A DNA stretch of 64,000 bases from NCBI RefSeq assembly GCF_900107855.1, contig NZ_FNRJ01000010.1, forward strand, positions 62,001-126,000, read 5' to 3'. Below, piece after piece: positions 36,786 to 45,638 of the stretch. The DNA comes from Marinobacterium iners DSM 11526 (GTDB lineage Bacteria; Pseudomonadota; Gammaproteobacteria; Pseudomonadales; Balneatricaceae). How positions within the stretch are numbered: position 1 is the first letter of the stretch; every line of letters starts with the position of its first letter. The notes below the pieces were generated by a model that saw nothing but the letters and a program-made list of their open reading frames with translations, had not been told where the DNA came from and did not search any database. Made by a program: the position numbers and the translations under genes.

Positions 36786-38564
36786 ATGGCTGATTACAAC
36801 GCACCACTGAAAGATATGAAGCTGACGCTTGACCATGTTGCGCGTATGCCTGAGCTGGCGCAGAAACCGGGCTTTGAAGATGCATCGGCCGATATGGTCG
36901 ATGCAATTCTGGATGAGGCTGCTCGTGTGGCACGGGATGTTGTGGCTCCGAGTAACTGGGAAGGAGACCAACAGGGTGTGCAGCTGAAGGATGGAAGTGT
37001 CGTCTGCCCGGAATCGTTCAAGGAGGCCTATCAGCAATATGCCGAGGGGGGCTGGGGATCACTCCAGTTTGACCCGGAATACGGCGGTCAGGGCTTGCCG
37101 TTTCTTCTGTCTATTCCGGTGATGGAAATGTGGCACTCTGCCAACATGGCGTGGGGCCTGTGTCCGATGCTGAGTCAGGGGGCGGTTGAGTGTCTGGACC
37201 TGAACGGCAGTGATGAACTCAAGGAAAAGTACCTGCCCAAACTGGTTAGCGGTGAATGGACAGGTACCATGAACCTGACCGAGTCCAATGCGGGCTCTGA
37301 CCTGTCGGTTGTTCGTGCCAAGGCGGAACCCGAGGGTGATCACTATCGCGTCAGCGGGGAGAAAATTTTCATCACTTGGGGCGACCACCAGATGGCTGAA
37401 AACATCATCCACCTGGTGCTGGCGCGATTGCCTGATGCTCCCGCTGGCGTGCGCGGTATTTCGCTGTTTTTGGTGCCCAAGTATCTGGTCAATGAAGATG
37501 GCTCCCTCGGGGAACTGAATACGGCTGGCCCTCTGTCTCTCGAGCACAAGTTGGGCATTCATGCCTCGCCGACTTGTGTCATGGGTTTTGATAATGCCGT
37601 TGGCTATCTGGTTGGTGAGCCGAACCGAGGTCTGGCCTGCATGTTTACCATGATGAACAACGCGCGTTTGAGCGTGGGGTTGCAGGGTGTTTCCATCTCG
37701 GAGCGCGCCTACCAACAGGCATTGCAGTATGCATTTGAGCGCATACAGGGACCGGCTGTCGGGACGAAAGAACCTGGCCCGATCATTCGGCATGCTGATG
37801 TGCGACGCATGCTCCTGACCATGAAGACCCTGACCGAAGCTGGTCGAGCCATTGCCTACGATGCCTGCGGCAGTCTTGATTTCGCGCTCAAGGCGGATAC
37901 CGAAGAGCAGAAGGAGCTTGAAAAGGCTCGTGCCGCTCTGCTCACGCCCATCGTCAAAGGCTGGTGTACCGAAGTGGCTCAGGAGGTGACCTCGCTGGGT
38001 GTACAGGTACATGGTGGGATGGGATATGTGGAAGAGACCGGCGCCGCACAGCACTTCCGCGATGCCCGTATCCTGCCGATCTATGAGGGAACCAACGGTA
38101 TCCAGGCACTGGACTTGGTGGGTCGAAAAACCTTGATGGACAAGGGCGAGGCACTGTCAGCACTGGTACAGGAGATGCGCAGTAGCGTGGCCGCATGTGA
38201 CCCGTCTCTGACACCTCAGGCAAAACAGCTTGAAGAAGCGATCGCGGGGCTTGATCGTGCCCGTGAACAACTGCTCAAGGGTTCGGTGGATGACGAGCAG
38301 TGGGCCGGTGCCGTGGCGTACAACTTCATGATGCTGGCAGGCTACGTCTGCGGTGGTTGGCAGCTTCTGCGTCAAGGGAACGCTGTGGTTCGCCTGATGG
38401 CTGAAGGTGAAGACGACCCCTATCTGCAGGCAAAACTGGAGAGTGTCCGTTTCTACATGGCACAGGTGCTGCCACGCTGGAAAGGGCATGCCGACATGGT
38501 GGCTGACGGCAGTCGTTCCATCATGGCACTGTCTGAGGAGTTGTTCGCCAGCGCCTGGGAATAA
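36786..38564 (+). CDS. acyl-CoA dehydrogenase, DmdC-like (long form)
   Basis: 592 aa FAD enzyme, longer than the usual about 385 aa, because it carries the extra C-terminal domain (about 470-590) of the DmdC/FadE5-like family. FAD and substrate segments MNLTESNAGSDLSVVRAKA, the GEKIFITWGDH segment and the catalytic-Glu region ILPIYEGTNGIQALDL are intact. In DMSP users DmdC oxidises methylmercaptopropionyl-CoA, but other family members act on fatty acyl-CoA. It pairs functionally with the MaoC gene and the DmdB-like ligase nearby. Confidence 0.9.
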   Translation: MADYNAPLKDMKLTLDHVARMPELAQKPGFEDASADMVDAILDEAARVARDVVAPSNWEGDQQGVQLKDGSVVCPESFKEAYQQYAEGGWGSLQFDPEYGGQGLPFLLSIPVMEMWHSANMAWGLCPMLSQGAVECLDLNGSDELKEKYLPKLVSGEWTGTMNLTESNAGSDLSVVRAKAEPEGDHYRVSGEKIFITWGDHQMAENIIHLVLARLPDAPAGVRGISLFLVPKYLVNEDGSLGELNTAGPLSLEHKLGIHASPTCVMGFDNAVGYLVGEPNRGLACMFTMMNNARLSVGLQGVSISERAYQQALQYAFERIQGPAVGTKEPGPIIRHADVRRMLLTMKTLTEAGRAIAYDACGSLDFALKADTEEQKELEKARAALLTPIVKGWCTEVAQEVTSLGVQVHGGMGYVEETGAAQHFRDARILPIYEGTNGIQALDLVGRKTLMDKGEALSALVQEMRSSVAACDPSLTPQAKQLEEAIAGLDRAREQLLKGSVDDEQWAGAVAYNFMMLAGYVCGGWQLLRQGNAVVRLMAEGEDDPYLQAKLESVRFYMAQVLPRWKGHADMVADGSRSIMALSEELFASAWE

Positions 38565-38571
38565 ATTTCAT

Positions 38572-38617
38572 CCTGCAGCAAGAGGCAGATCCGGCTGGAT
38601 CTGCCTCTTGCTGCAGG
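38572..38617 (+). terminator. 21-bp perfect hairpin after the dehydrogenase gene
   Basis: The arms 38572-38592 and 38597-38617 are exact reverse complements of 21 bases (starting CCTGCAGCAAGAGG), with loop GGCT. It lies 8 bases after the stop at 38564. No T-run follows, so it may be a stabilising or pause hairpin rather than a plain terminator. Confidence 0.75.
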
Positions 38618-38658
38618 GCACAATCTGACACTTGTGGATATAACGATAAGGAACCACG

Positions 38659-39867
38659 ATGTCGCATCAGGCCCAACGTCTGAAGGTTCTGTTTGCCGGA
38701 ATTTTCAGTCAGATCCTCTGTATCGGGATTGCCCGATTCTCCTATACCCCACTGTTGCCCGTGATGCAGGAGCAGACCTGGATCGGCGATGCCGAAGGTG
38801 GCTGGATGGCTGCCATCAACTACGCCGGCTACATGTGCGGTGCCTTGATTGCGGCTTCATTGAGCGACCTTCAGCTCAAGGACAGACTTTACCGCATTGG
38901 CCTTGTCATGGCCGTTGTGACTACGGCAGCCATGGCATTGACAGAAAACATGCTGCTCTGGTCCTTGCTGCGTTTTCTTTCCGGTCTCAGCAGTGCCGGC
39001 TCCATGCTGATCGCATCCGGCCTGATTCTGAACTGGCTGATTCGCAATAACCATCGCAGCGAGCTGGGTATTCACTTTGCCGGTATTGGCCTGGGTATCA
39101 TGTTCGCTGCCATAGTAGTGGAGATCATGCTCAGGCTGTCTCTGGGATGGAATGAACAGTGGCTCTGGTTTGCAGTGCTTGGGGTAGTGCTGGCTGCTCC
39201 GGCCTGGCACTGGATGCCAAGACCTGAACCCCTTGGCCTGGGCGGCAGTGGCCCATCAATGCTGGATCAGCCGCCGGGTAAACGCTTCATGTGGCTGATG
39301 ATGATGGCCTACTTCTGTGCCGGTTACGGTTATGTGATCAGTGCGACCTTTATCGTCACCATTGTTGAGCGAGAGCCCGCACTGGCCGGCATGGGGCAGC
39401 TGGTATTTCTGGTGGTGGGACTGGCTGCGGCCCCTGCCGTAATGGTGTGGGACCTGATTGCGCGCCGAATGGGCTATCTGGGGGCGCTGTTGCTGGCCTA
39501 CCTGATTCAGGTTGTGGGCATTGTCATACCGGCTCTGAGTGAGAGTCTGGCTGCTATTTTGCTGAGCGCAGTGCTTTATGGAGGAACCTTCATCGGTTGT
39601 GTCAGCCTGGTATTGACCATGGCGGGCCGGTTATACCCATCGAAGCCAGCCAAGTTAATGGGCAAGATGACCCTGTCCTACGGCGCAGCCCAGATTATCG
39701 CTCCGGCGCTGACCGGTATGCTGGCCGCGCAGAGCGGGGATTACAACACCGGCCTTTGGTTGGCCGGTGGGTTCGTAACACTGGGTGCCGTGCTGATACT
39801 GCTGTTGCGTTTCACCGATCGTACTGCCGCTGAGTTGGATCAGAGTAACAGATTGGTCCGTGGCTGA
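38659..39867 (+). CDS. YbfB/YjiJ-family MFS transporter (paralogue of 6376)
   Basis: 402 aa with about 12 helices. The opening IARFSYTPLLPVM segment, LMMMAYFCAGYGYVISATF and GRLYPSKPAKLMGKMTLSYG match the protein at 6376 block by block. AAGGAA lies upstream of ATG 38659. It is 95 bases after the dehydrogenase, beyond a long hairpin, so it may or may not be co-transcribed. Substrate unknown. Confidence 0.9.
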   Translation: MSHQAQRLKVLFAGIFSQILCIGIARFSYTPLLPVMQEQTWIGDAEGGWMAAINYAGYMCGALIAASLSDLQLKDRLYRIGLVMAVVTTAAMALTENMLLWSLLRFLSGLSSAGSMLIASGLILNWLIRNNHRSELGIHFAGIGLGIMFAAIVVEIMLRLSLGWNEQWLWFAVLGVVLAAPAWHWMPRPEPLGLGGSGPSMLDQPPGKRFMWLMMMAYFCAGYGYVISATFIVTIVEREPALAGMGQLVFLVVGLAAAPAVMVWDLIARRMGYLGALLLAYLIQVVGIVIPALSESLAAILLSAVLYGGTFIGCVSLVLTMAGRLYPSKPAKLMGKMTLSYGAAQIIAPALTGMLAAQSGDYNTGLWLAGGFVTLGAVLILLLRFTDRTAAELDQSNRLVRG

Positions 39868-39868
39868 T

Positions 39869-41071
39869 TCAGGCGCTTGTACTGTCGCAGGCGGACTGTC
39901 GCGGCAGCAGCCAACGGCCGAGCACAAAGCCGCTGACGGCGCCGGCAAACATGATGGACACCATGGGTAGGGGAGTGCCGTCCCCCAGCAACCCGGTCAG
40001 AATCCCGCCAACCGCGCCGGTCGCGAAACCGCAGGCGCCGATCAGAGCCGTAGCGGTTGCAGCCGTGTGGGGGAAAAACTCACTGGTACCCGCCATCGCA
40101 TTCGACATCACAAATCCCTGCATGCCGATAAAGAGCATCACCAGGACCAACACCATCCAGACGGGGGCGGGTGTCAACAGATACCCCAGCAACAGAGCGG
40201 TCGCTGCCAACAGTTGAACCTTTTGTGCACCTTGCAGCAACTGCTGAGGGCTAAAGCGGTGCAGCAAGCGAATATTGATGCGATTACACAGCAGCAGAGT
40301 GACAATATTCGCTCCAAACAGAATTGGATACACGCTGGGTGATATGCCGTAGTAGCCGATATACATCCCGGGTGAGGCCGTGATGAAGGCAAACATGCCA
40401 GCGTAACTGGCCGCAACCGAACACAGGTAGCCCAGTGCATTTCGGTTTTGCAGCACACTCAGATAGTTGCGCAACGGGTTTGACAATGGGCCTTCGCGGG
40501 GTGCCAATGTTTCAGGCAGGCGCATGAACAGTGCCACGGAGAGAATCAGTCCATAACCAAACAAAAACATGAAAATACTGCGCCAGTCGCTGATCTTGAG
40601 AATCAGCGCCCCTATCACGGGCGCCAGCAATGGTGCCGCCATGATGATGCTGGCCATGCGGCTCATCGCCTGAGCGCTTTCGCGGCCGGAATGGCGATCC
40701 CGAATGATTGCCATTGAGTTGACCACGCTGATGCCGCCTCCAAAGCCCTGAAGAATCCTGGCCAGCCAGAGTGCATGCGCGGAATCTGCCAGCATGGCCC
40801 AGAAGGCGCCCAGCATAAAAATACTCAGGCCGGTAAAGACCGCTGTGCGCCTGCCGAAACGGTCAGAGTAGGGGCCGCCGAAGAGTTGACCAACGGCAAA
40901 TCCTGCCAGGAAAAGACCGACGGTTAGTTCGATATCATGAACAATGACGCCAAGATCACTTGCAATCGCAGGAATGGCGGGCAGATAGGCATCCGTTGAC
41001 AGCGGGGCGAGCGCAGTCAGTCCAGCAAGCATCAATATCAAACCCGGAATATGGGTGGTCTTGGGTGTCAT
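39869..41071 (-). CDS. Bcr/CflA-family multidrug efflux MFS transporter
   Basis: 400 aa, 12 helices, DHA1 type. Motif A-like loop GQLFGGPYSDRFGRR and the STDAYLPAIPAI opening fit the Bcr/CflA group. Divergent from a TetR gene, with a 16-base dyad between, as for TetR-repressed drug pumps. Its stop is 1 base from the stop of the other MFS gene. Confidence 0.92.
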   Translation of the reverse strand: MTPKTTHIPGLILMLAGLTALAPLSTDAYLPAIPAIASDLGVIVHDIELTVGLFLAGFAVGQLFGGPYSDRFGRRTAVFTGLSIFMLGAFWAMLADSAHALWLARILQGFGGGISVVNSMAIIRDRHSGRESAQAMSRMASIIMAAPLLAPVIGALILKISDWRSIFMFLFGYGLILSVALFMRLPETLAPREGPLSNPLRNYLSVLQNRNALGYLCSVAASYAGMFAFITASPGMYIGYYGISPSVYPILFGANIVTLLLCNRINIRLLHRFSPQQLLQGAQKVQLLAATALLLGYLLTPAPVWMVLVLVMLFIGMQGFVMSNAMAGTSEFFPHTAATATALIGACGFATGAVGGILTGLLGDGTPLPMVSIMFAGAVSGFVLGRWLLPRQSACDSTSA

Positions 41072-41173
41072 TGAAGGTCCTCATAACTGCAATAGCGGCG
41101 TGTTTGCACATGGGTCTTAGTGAGATGTGAAACCGTGCAAGGAAAGCAATCCGTGTGTACTCGGAAAGTGTAG

Positions 41174-41189
41174 TGTAATATACATTACA
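41174..41189. promoter_or_regulatory. dyad TGTAAT-ATAC-ATTACA, probable TetR operator
   Basis: Perfect 6-base arms separated by 4 bases, in the 205-base gap between the Bcr/CflA and TetR genes. Candidate site for the TetR product. Confidence 0.55.
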
Positions 41190-41221
41190 TAATATTGACC
41201 TGTCCATTGCGCTCGGTCGTG

Positions 41222-41248
41222 CTGACAGGGCAGCAGGCCTGATATAAT
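41222..41248 (+). promoter_or_regulatory. promoter-like element for the TetR gene
   Basis: CTGACA (41222-41227) and consensus TATAAT (41243-41248) with a 15-base spacer. The -10 box overlaps the ATG at 41247, which is why the later ATG at 41277 is chosen as the start. Confidence 0.5.
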
Positions 41249-41276
41249 GGCCCCACATTCAGACGCAGAATTTGCC

Positions 41277-41930
41277 ATGAACAAAATGCAGCAGGATGAA
41301 AAAACAACGGCGTGCGGGCTGACCCCAAAAGGGCTGGAGCGACAGAAGCGCATTCTCGACGCCGCTCGGGAAGTGTTTCTGGAGCAGGGCTACGACAATG
41401 CCAGCATCAACGACATCATGTGTCGGGCCGGTGGTTCGTTGAGTACGCTCTACAGGCTGTTTGGCAGCAAACTGGGGTTGTTTGAAGCGATGATGGAACA
41501 GACTTCAAACCAGGTGTTTGCTGCCTTTCAGGCATTTGAATGCTCAATCAAACGGCAGGAAACTCCCGAACAGGCACTCAAGCGTTATGCGCGACTGCTG
41601 CTGGAGCGTGTTCTCTCACCTGAGGCTGTCGGCCTATACCGTCTGATCACCACCGACTGCAGTAGCGAGCGAGAGCAGATACAGCAGCTTTTCTATGCCC
41701 AGGGCCCCAAGCGTATCAACGAGAAGCTCGCCGGCTACCTGCGTGTTCAGGTTGAGCAGGGTGTGCTGCAGATTAATAATCCGGAACTGGCGGCCTTTCA
41801 GTTTGTAGACATGGTGAAGGGCCAGTTCCAGTTGAGAGCGATGCTGGGCATGACGATAACCGATGGCGAACTCGATGCAGCTGTAGAGCAGGCAGTGGAT
41901 ATATTTCTGCGCGGCACCACTCCGCGCTGA
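41277..41930 (+). CDS. TetR-family transcriptional regulator
   Basis: 217 aa. Helix-turn-helix at about residues 20-65 (ASINDIMCRAGGSLSTLYRLFGSK) and a C-terminal AcrR-like ligand domain. The earlier in-frame ATG at 41247 lies inside a TATAAT box, so 41277 (MNKMQQDEK) is preferred. Likely represses the divergent Bcr/CflA pump. Confidence 0.92.
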   Translation: MNKMQQDEKTTACGLTPKGLERQKRILDAAREVFLEQGYDNASINDIMCRAGGSLSTLYRLFGSKLGLFEAMMEQTSNQVFAAFQAFECSIKRQETPEQALKRYARLLLERVLSPEAVGLYRLITTDCSSEREQIQQLFYAQGPKRINEKLAGYLRVQVEQGVLQINNPELAAFQFVDMVKGQFQLRAMLGMTITDGELDAAVEQAVDIFLRGTTPR

Positions 41931-42030
41931 TCCTTTCGCACAGGCCCGCCCTGATGCTGTTGCCAAAACCTCGAATAGGGTATCTTAGGCGCAATTTGTA
42001 CCCGAACACAGATGGACACTGAATCCGCAT

Positions 42031-43227
42031 ATGATTATCAAACCGAAAATCCGTGGCTTTATCTGCACTACTACCCATCCTGTCGGCTGTGAGGCCAATG
42101 TACGTGAACAGATCGCATACACTCAGGCACAGGGCAAGATTGAGAGCGGCCCCAAGCGTGCGCTGATCATCGGCTCTTCCAGTGGCTACGGCCTGTCATC
42201 TCGCATCGCAGCGGCCTTTGGCAGTGATGCCGCGACCATCGGGGTGTTTTTTGAAAAGCCGGGCAGCGAACGCAAGACTGGCACGGCCGGCTGGTATAAC
42301 GCAGCCGCTTTCGACAAGCTGGCCAAGGAAGCCGGACTCTATGCCAAGAGCCTCAACGGTGATGCCTTCTCACACGAAGCCAAACAGAAAGTGATCGACC
42401 TGATTAAACAGGATCTGGGTCAGATTGATCTGGTGGTGTACTCGCTGGCGTCACCGGTGCGTAAATTGCCGGATACCGGTGAGGTGATTCGCTCTGCGCT
42501 GAAGCCAATCGGTGAGCCTTACCGCTCGACCGCCATCGACACCAACAAGGACGTGATTACCGAGGCCGAGATTGAGCCGGCTACCCAGGAAGAAGTCGAT
42601 AACACCGTCAAGGTGATGGGCGGCGAAGACTGGGAGCTCTGGATTAAAGCTCTGGAAGAGGCCGGTGTGTTGGCCGAAGGCTGCAAGACCGTTGCCTACA
42701 GTTACATCGGCACCGATATTACCTGGCCGATTTACTGGCACGGCGCCCTTGGCAAAGCCAAGCAGGATCTGGACCGCGCCGCTACCGAACTGAACAGCCA
42801 GCTTTCTTCGGCGCATCAGGGGCAGGCCAACGTGGCTGTGTTGAAGTCGGTGGTTACTCAGGCCAGTTCTGCAATCCCGGTCATGCCGCTTTATCTGTCC
42901 ATGGTGTTCAAAGTGATGCGTGAGCAGGGTGTGCATGAAGGCTGCATGGAGCAGGTGCATCGCCTGTTCAATACCGGCCTGTACGGTGACACTGCCCAGA
43001 TTGATGAAGGCAACCGTTTCCGCATGGATGATTGGGAGCTGCGTGAAGACGTGCAGCAGGCGTGCCGTGATCTTTGGCCGCAGGTCACCTCCGAGAACCT
43101 GTTTGATGTGACCGACTATCAGCTGTACAAGGATGAATTCCTGAAGCTGTTTGGTTTTGGTATTGATGGCATAGACTACGATTCAGACGTGAATCCCGAT
43201 GTTCAGTTTGATGTAGACGATATCTAA
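42031..43227 (+). CDS. fabV: trans-2-enoyl-ACP/CoA reductase FabV
   Basis: 398 aa, the usual FabV length. It reduces enoyl-thioesters with NADH in the last step of fatty-acid elongation and is naturally triclosan-resistant. The nucleotide loop [15 protein letters not shown], and the catalytic Tyr-x8-Lys motif [20 protein letters not shown] are present. Stands alone and ends with a strong terminator. Confidence 0.97.
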   Translation: MIIKPKIRGFICTTTHPVGCEANVREQIAYTQAQGKIESGPKRALIIGSSSGYGLSSRIAAAFGSDAATIGVFFEKPGSERKTGTAGWYNAAAFDKLAKEAGLYAKSLNGDAFSHEAKQKVIDLIKQDLGQIDLVVYSLASPVRKLPDTGEVIRSALKPIGEPYRSTAIDTNKDVITEAEIEPATQEEVDNTVKVMGGEDWELWIKALEEAGVLAEGCKTVAYSYIGTDITWPIYWHGALGKAKQDLDRAATELNSQLSSAHQGQANVAVLKSVVTQASSAIPVMPLYLSMVFKVMREQGVHEGCMEQVHRLFNTGLYGDTAQIDEGNRFRMDDWELREDVQQACRDLWPQVTSENLFDVTDYQLYKDEFLKLFGFGIDGIDYDSDVNPDVQFDVDDI

Positions 43228-43257
43228 CCTGTAAAGGTATCTGCGAGAGGACATTGC

Positions 43258-43289
43258 CCCCCGTTACGTGTGATCGTAACGGGGGTATT
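43258..43289 (+). terminator. rho-independent terminator after fabV
   Basis: CCCCCGTTAC (43258-43267), 8-base loop, GTAACGGGGG (43276-43285), then TATTTC. Ten-bp stem. Confidence 0.8.
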
Positions 43290-43378
43290 TCACCATAAGA
43301 TCCCCCCGATCTTGGGCGAATGAAAGTCCGGGATGTGAAACGGGACGAAGTTGGTATAGTGCCTTGATAAAGGCCTTT

Positions 43379-44065
43379 TTAAGTATAGTCCTTGTCGTCA
43401 AGGAGCATATCTTCGTAAAAGGCACCGAAACGCTGCTGCGGATCTCGTAGATGTATTTCCAAAATCCAACGCATCGCCGATGGAGTGATTTCTAGATCAG
43501 CTAATGATCCTGAATATTTTGTAGCATGCGGAAAATCCGAAATCCTATGCCCGGGCAGATCAAAATTGAGCTCCCACCCCATTTTTTTCGCAGTTAATTC
43601 TGCATACTCATAAAGTGCTTGTCCGGTTAAGTGCTGAGTACTCCAGATTTTACGGACATCGTGAAAAAGGCTCTCCGCATCCTTTGTGCAACGAAGATAA
43701 TCGGCGTTTTCACCAACTACGAAACTTGCCCCCCCGTCGCCTTCCCAAGTATTTACACGAGGCGCAATATCAATGAAAAATATATCATTGTTCTGAAGGA
43801 TAACTCCGGGTTCTGATTTGATTTTCATCGGTTTGATCGTGTTTCGGCCAAAACGGACGCGTGTCGGATGCCAGCTTAGCGCCATGCCCGCATCGACTTG
43901 CACTTGTTTTGCCATCGCAACAGCGTCTTCCTCCAACATTCCAGGCGTAATCCGGTTTGCGATGTTTGTAATGGCTTGCCGAGTTTTCTGACGTGCCAAT
44001 AGCATGCCATCTACTGAGAAAGTGGGTCCTACACATTCTGCAGCGTGTGTGGTGAATGAGCTCAT
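43379..44065 (-). CDS. M24-family metallopeptidase (Xaa-Pro peptidase-like)
   Basis: 228 aa, the bare pita-bread catalytic domain without the N-terminal domain of full-length aminopeptidase P or creatinase. All five metal ligands are visible: Asp99 and Asp110 (11 apart, FIDIAPRVNTWEGD), His173 (LPGHRISD), Glu203 (WILEIHLRD) and Glu218 (FGAFYED). AAGGAG precedes ATG 44065. Divergent from the GlxA-type regulator, its likely controller. More AT-rich than its left neighbours. M24 proteins also include creatinase and the DMSP lyase DddP; the substrate is unknown. Confidence 0.88.
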   Translation of the reverse strand: MSSFTTHAAECVGPTFSVDGMLLARQKTRQAITNIANRITPGMLEEDAVAMAKQVQVDAGMALSWHPTRVRFGRNTIKPMKIKSEPGVILQNNDIFFIDIAPRVNTWEGDGGASFVVGENADYLRCTKDAESLFHDVRKIWSTQHLTGQALYEYAELTAKKMGWELNFDLPGHRISDFPHATKYSGSLADLEITPSAMRWILEIHLRDPQQRFGAFYEDMLLDDKDYT

Positions 44066-44202
44066 AGAAGTCTCCTTGTTGGTTCAGTAGGTGAGCATTC
44101 ATTATTCGCGTTTGGCCTAGATACGCCCAGCGATGAATGAGCGTGATTCAGGACAATGTGCGCGTGATCTGTGCCAAGATCTTCGGATTTCGTCGGATAA
44201 GG

Positions 44203-44221
44203 TAGGATTCGCTCTATCCTA
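44203..44221. promoter_or_regulatory. TAGGAT-N7-ATCCTA dyad
   Basis: Arms 44203-44208 and 44216-44221 lie 41 bases before the GlxA-type start, in the 197-base divergent gap. A possible self-binding site of the regulator. Confidence 0.35.
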
Positions 44222-44262
44222 GAGAAAGAAGAACCCATATCGTTGAGACGGAACTGTTAACC

Positions 44263-45324
44263 ATGATTCATCACGTAGGCATCGTCGTTCCACCGAGCGC
44301 ACAAGCGCTGGACATATTTGGGCCGCTTGATGTTTTTGCTGAGGCAAACAGATTTCTTCCGCCGAGCTCGCATTACCAATCGACGGTTATTGGTATTGAG
44401 CCGTCATCCATTCGCTGCTCCAATGGCGCGCTGTTGCAACCTCATAGGCATTACTCCGAAGCAAACGAGGTGTTTGATCTTCTGTTGGTAGCGGGTGGGC
44501 CCTTGGTTCCGAATCAGGAATTGTCGGCGGACTTTAATAACTGGTTACGCCAAGCGGCGAGTCGGGCTACACGATTTGGGTCCATTTGCAACGGAACATT
44601 TATTCTTGCTAGAGCAGGTTTGCTGGCTGGAAAAACGGTGACCACTCATTGGAATGATGCTCAGGCGCTTGCAGAGCTGTGCCCGGATGTGAATGTTCAG
44701 CCGGATCGCCTCTATGTGTGTGATAAGAAACTGTACACCAGTGCTGGAGTCACTGCGGGCATTGACCTTGCGCTCTTCCTGGTAGCCATTGACCAGGGGC
44801 AGGATATCTCCCTCAATACAGCAAAAAGACTGATTGTTTTTACCCAAAGAGCTGGAGGGCAGTCACAGTTCAGTCCTTATCTAATGCCATTTCTCGATAC
44901 AAACTCACCTATGGGAGCAGTTCAGCAACATGTTTTAGCCAATCTTAACGGAGATCTTAGAGTCCAGACTCTCGCACGGGTGGCTAGTATGAGCCCACGG
45001 AACTTTACTCGCGTATTTTCACGGGAAACTAGGGTAACGCCTGCGGAGTTCGTCGAGCTCGCCAGAGTGGATGCTGCACGTAGCCTCTTGGAACAAAAAA
45101 GCAAACCCCTTAAGACCATTGCCGTTGACTGCGGATTTCGCGATGGACAGCACATGCGCGACGTATTCTGGCGTTGTTTAGGTGTATCGCCTCAACAATA
45201 CAGACAGAGCTTCGGAATGCTGGATGCAACTCATGCGGATATCGAGCAGTCGCCGCTATCGCGCACTATCAAAGAGCTGGAAAAAGAGAATGTTGCATCT
45301 GAGGGCCGGACAGGGAATGTCTGA
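44263..45324 (+). CDS. GlxA-family AraC regulator (DJ-1/PfpI + HTH)
   Basis: 353 aa. The N-terminal DJ-1/PfpI-like domain (about residues 3-180, with FGSICNGTFILARAG at the elbow) and a C-terminal AraC helix-turn-helix (about 220-318, with LARVASMSPRNFTRVFSRET). This architecture is common in regulators of amine, ectoine or amino-acid breakdown. Divergent from the M24 peptidase gene. Confidence 0.92.
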   Translation: MIHHVGIVVPPSAQALDIFGPLDVFAEANRFLPPSSHYQSTVIGIEPSSIRCSNGALLQPHRHYSEANEVFDLLLVAGGPLVPNQELSADFNNWLRQAASRATRFGSICNGTFILARAGLLAGKTVTTHWNDAQALAELCPDVNVQPDRLYVCDKKLYTSAGVTAGIDLALFLVAIDQGQDISLNTAKRLIVFTQRAGGQSQFSPYLMPFLDTNSPMGAVQQHVLANLNGDLRVQTLARVASMSPRNFTRVFSRETRVTPAEFVELARVDAARSLLEQKSKPLKTIAVDCGFRDGQHMRDVFWRCLGVSPQQYRQSFGMLDATHADIEQSPLSRTIKELEKENVASEGRTGNV

Positions 45325-45542
45325 GCGATGAGGAAGTGTGCCATGCCCACGTGCGGGCATTTCAGCATGGTAGATTTGGCATTGGATCAGCGTACTTCCC
45401 TGAAAGACGGTTATTGAGCAGCATCAGGGATAGCAGCTTGTCGTAACGATACACGGTAATGTAGTGTCCGGCAGCACAGGCTGTTTATTTCGTAGTCGAT
45501 GCGGTAGAGCGGGTCGTACACAGCGTAAATTTGGCTTCTAAT
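45325..45542. other. gap without a recognised gene
   Basis: No convincing gene. On the minus strand two short overlapping frames (one with VYDPLYRIDYEINS, another with HYITVYRYDKLLSLMLLNN) look like a broken remnant but match nothing I know. Confidence 0.3.
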
Positions 45543-45561
45543 ACAAACAATTCTCATTTAT
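45543..45561. promoter_or_regulatory. Fur-box-like sequence
   Basis: Read on the minus strand, ATAAATGAGAATTGTTTGT resembles the 19-base Fur box (10 of 19 matches to the E. coli consensus, with the core AATGAGAATTGTT typical of siderophore receptor promoters). It sits just upstream of the -35 box of the TonB receptor gene. Confidence 0.6.
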
Positions 45562-45562
45562 A

Positions 45563-45591
45563 TTGACCGTCGGTCGGTCGATAGTTATGAT
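45563..45591 (+). promoter_or_regulatory. sigma-70-like promoter overlapped by a TetR-type operator
   Basis: TTGACC (45563-45568), 17-base spacer, TATGAT (45586-45591). The operator TTGACCGTCGGTCGGTCGA (45563-45581) covers the -35 box and spacer and matches the operator at 54155-54173 at 17 of 19 bases. Confidence 0.7.
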
Positions 45592-45638
45592 GTTTGAGAA
45601 TACCTCCCGCAATGCTATGTATTAGAAGGACTTCATGT

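Noticed and set aside
37059-38054. Long open frame antisense to the dehydrogenase gene
   Set aside because: Mirrors the codon pattern of the real gene; no start context and no homology.
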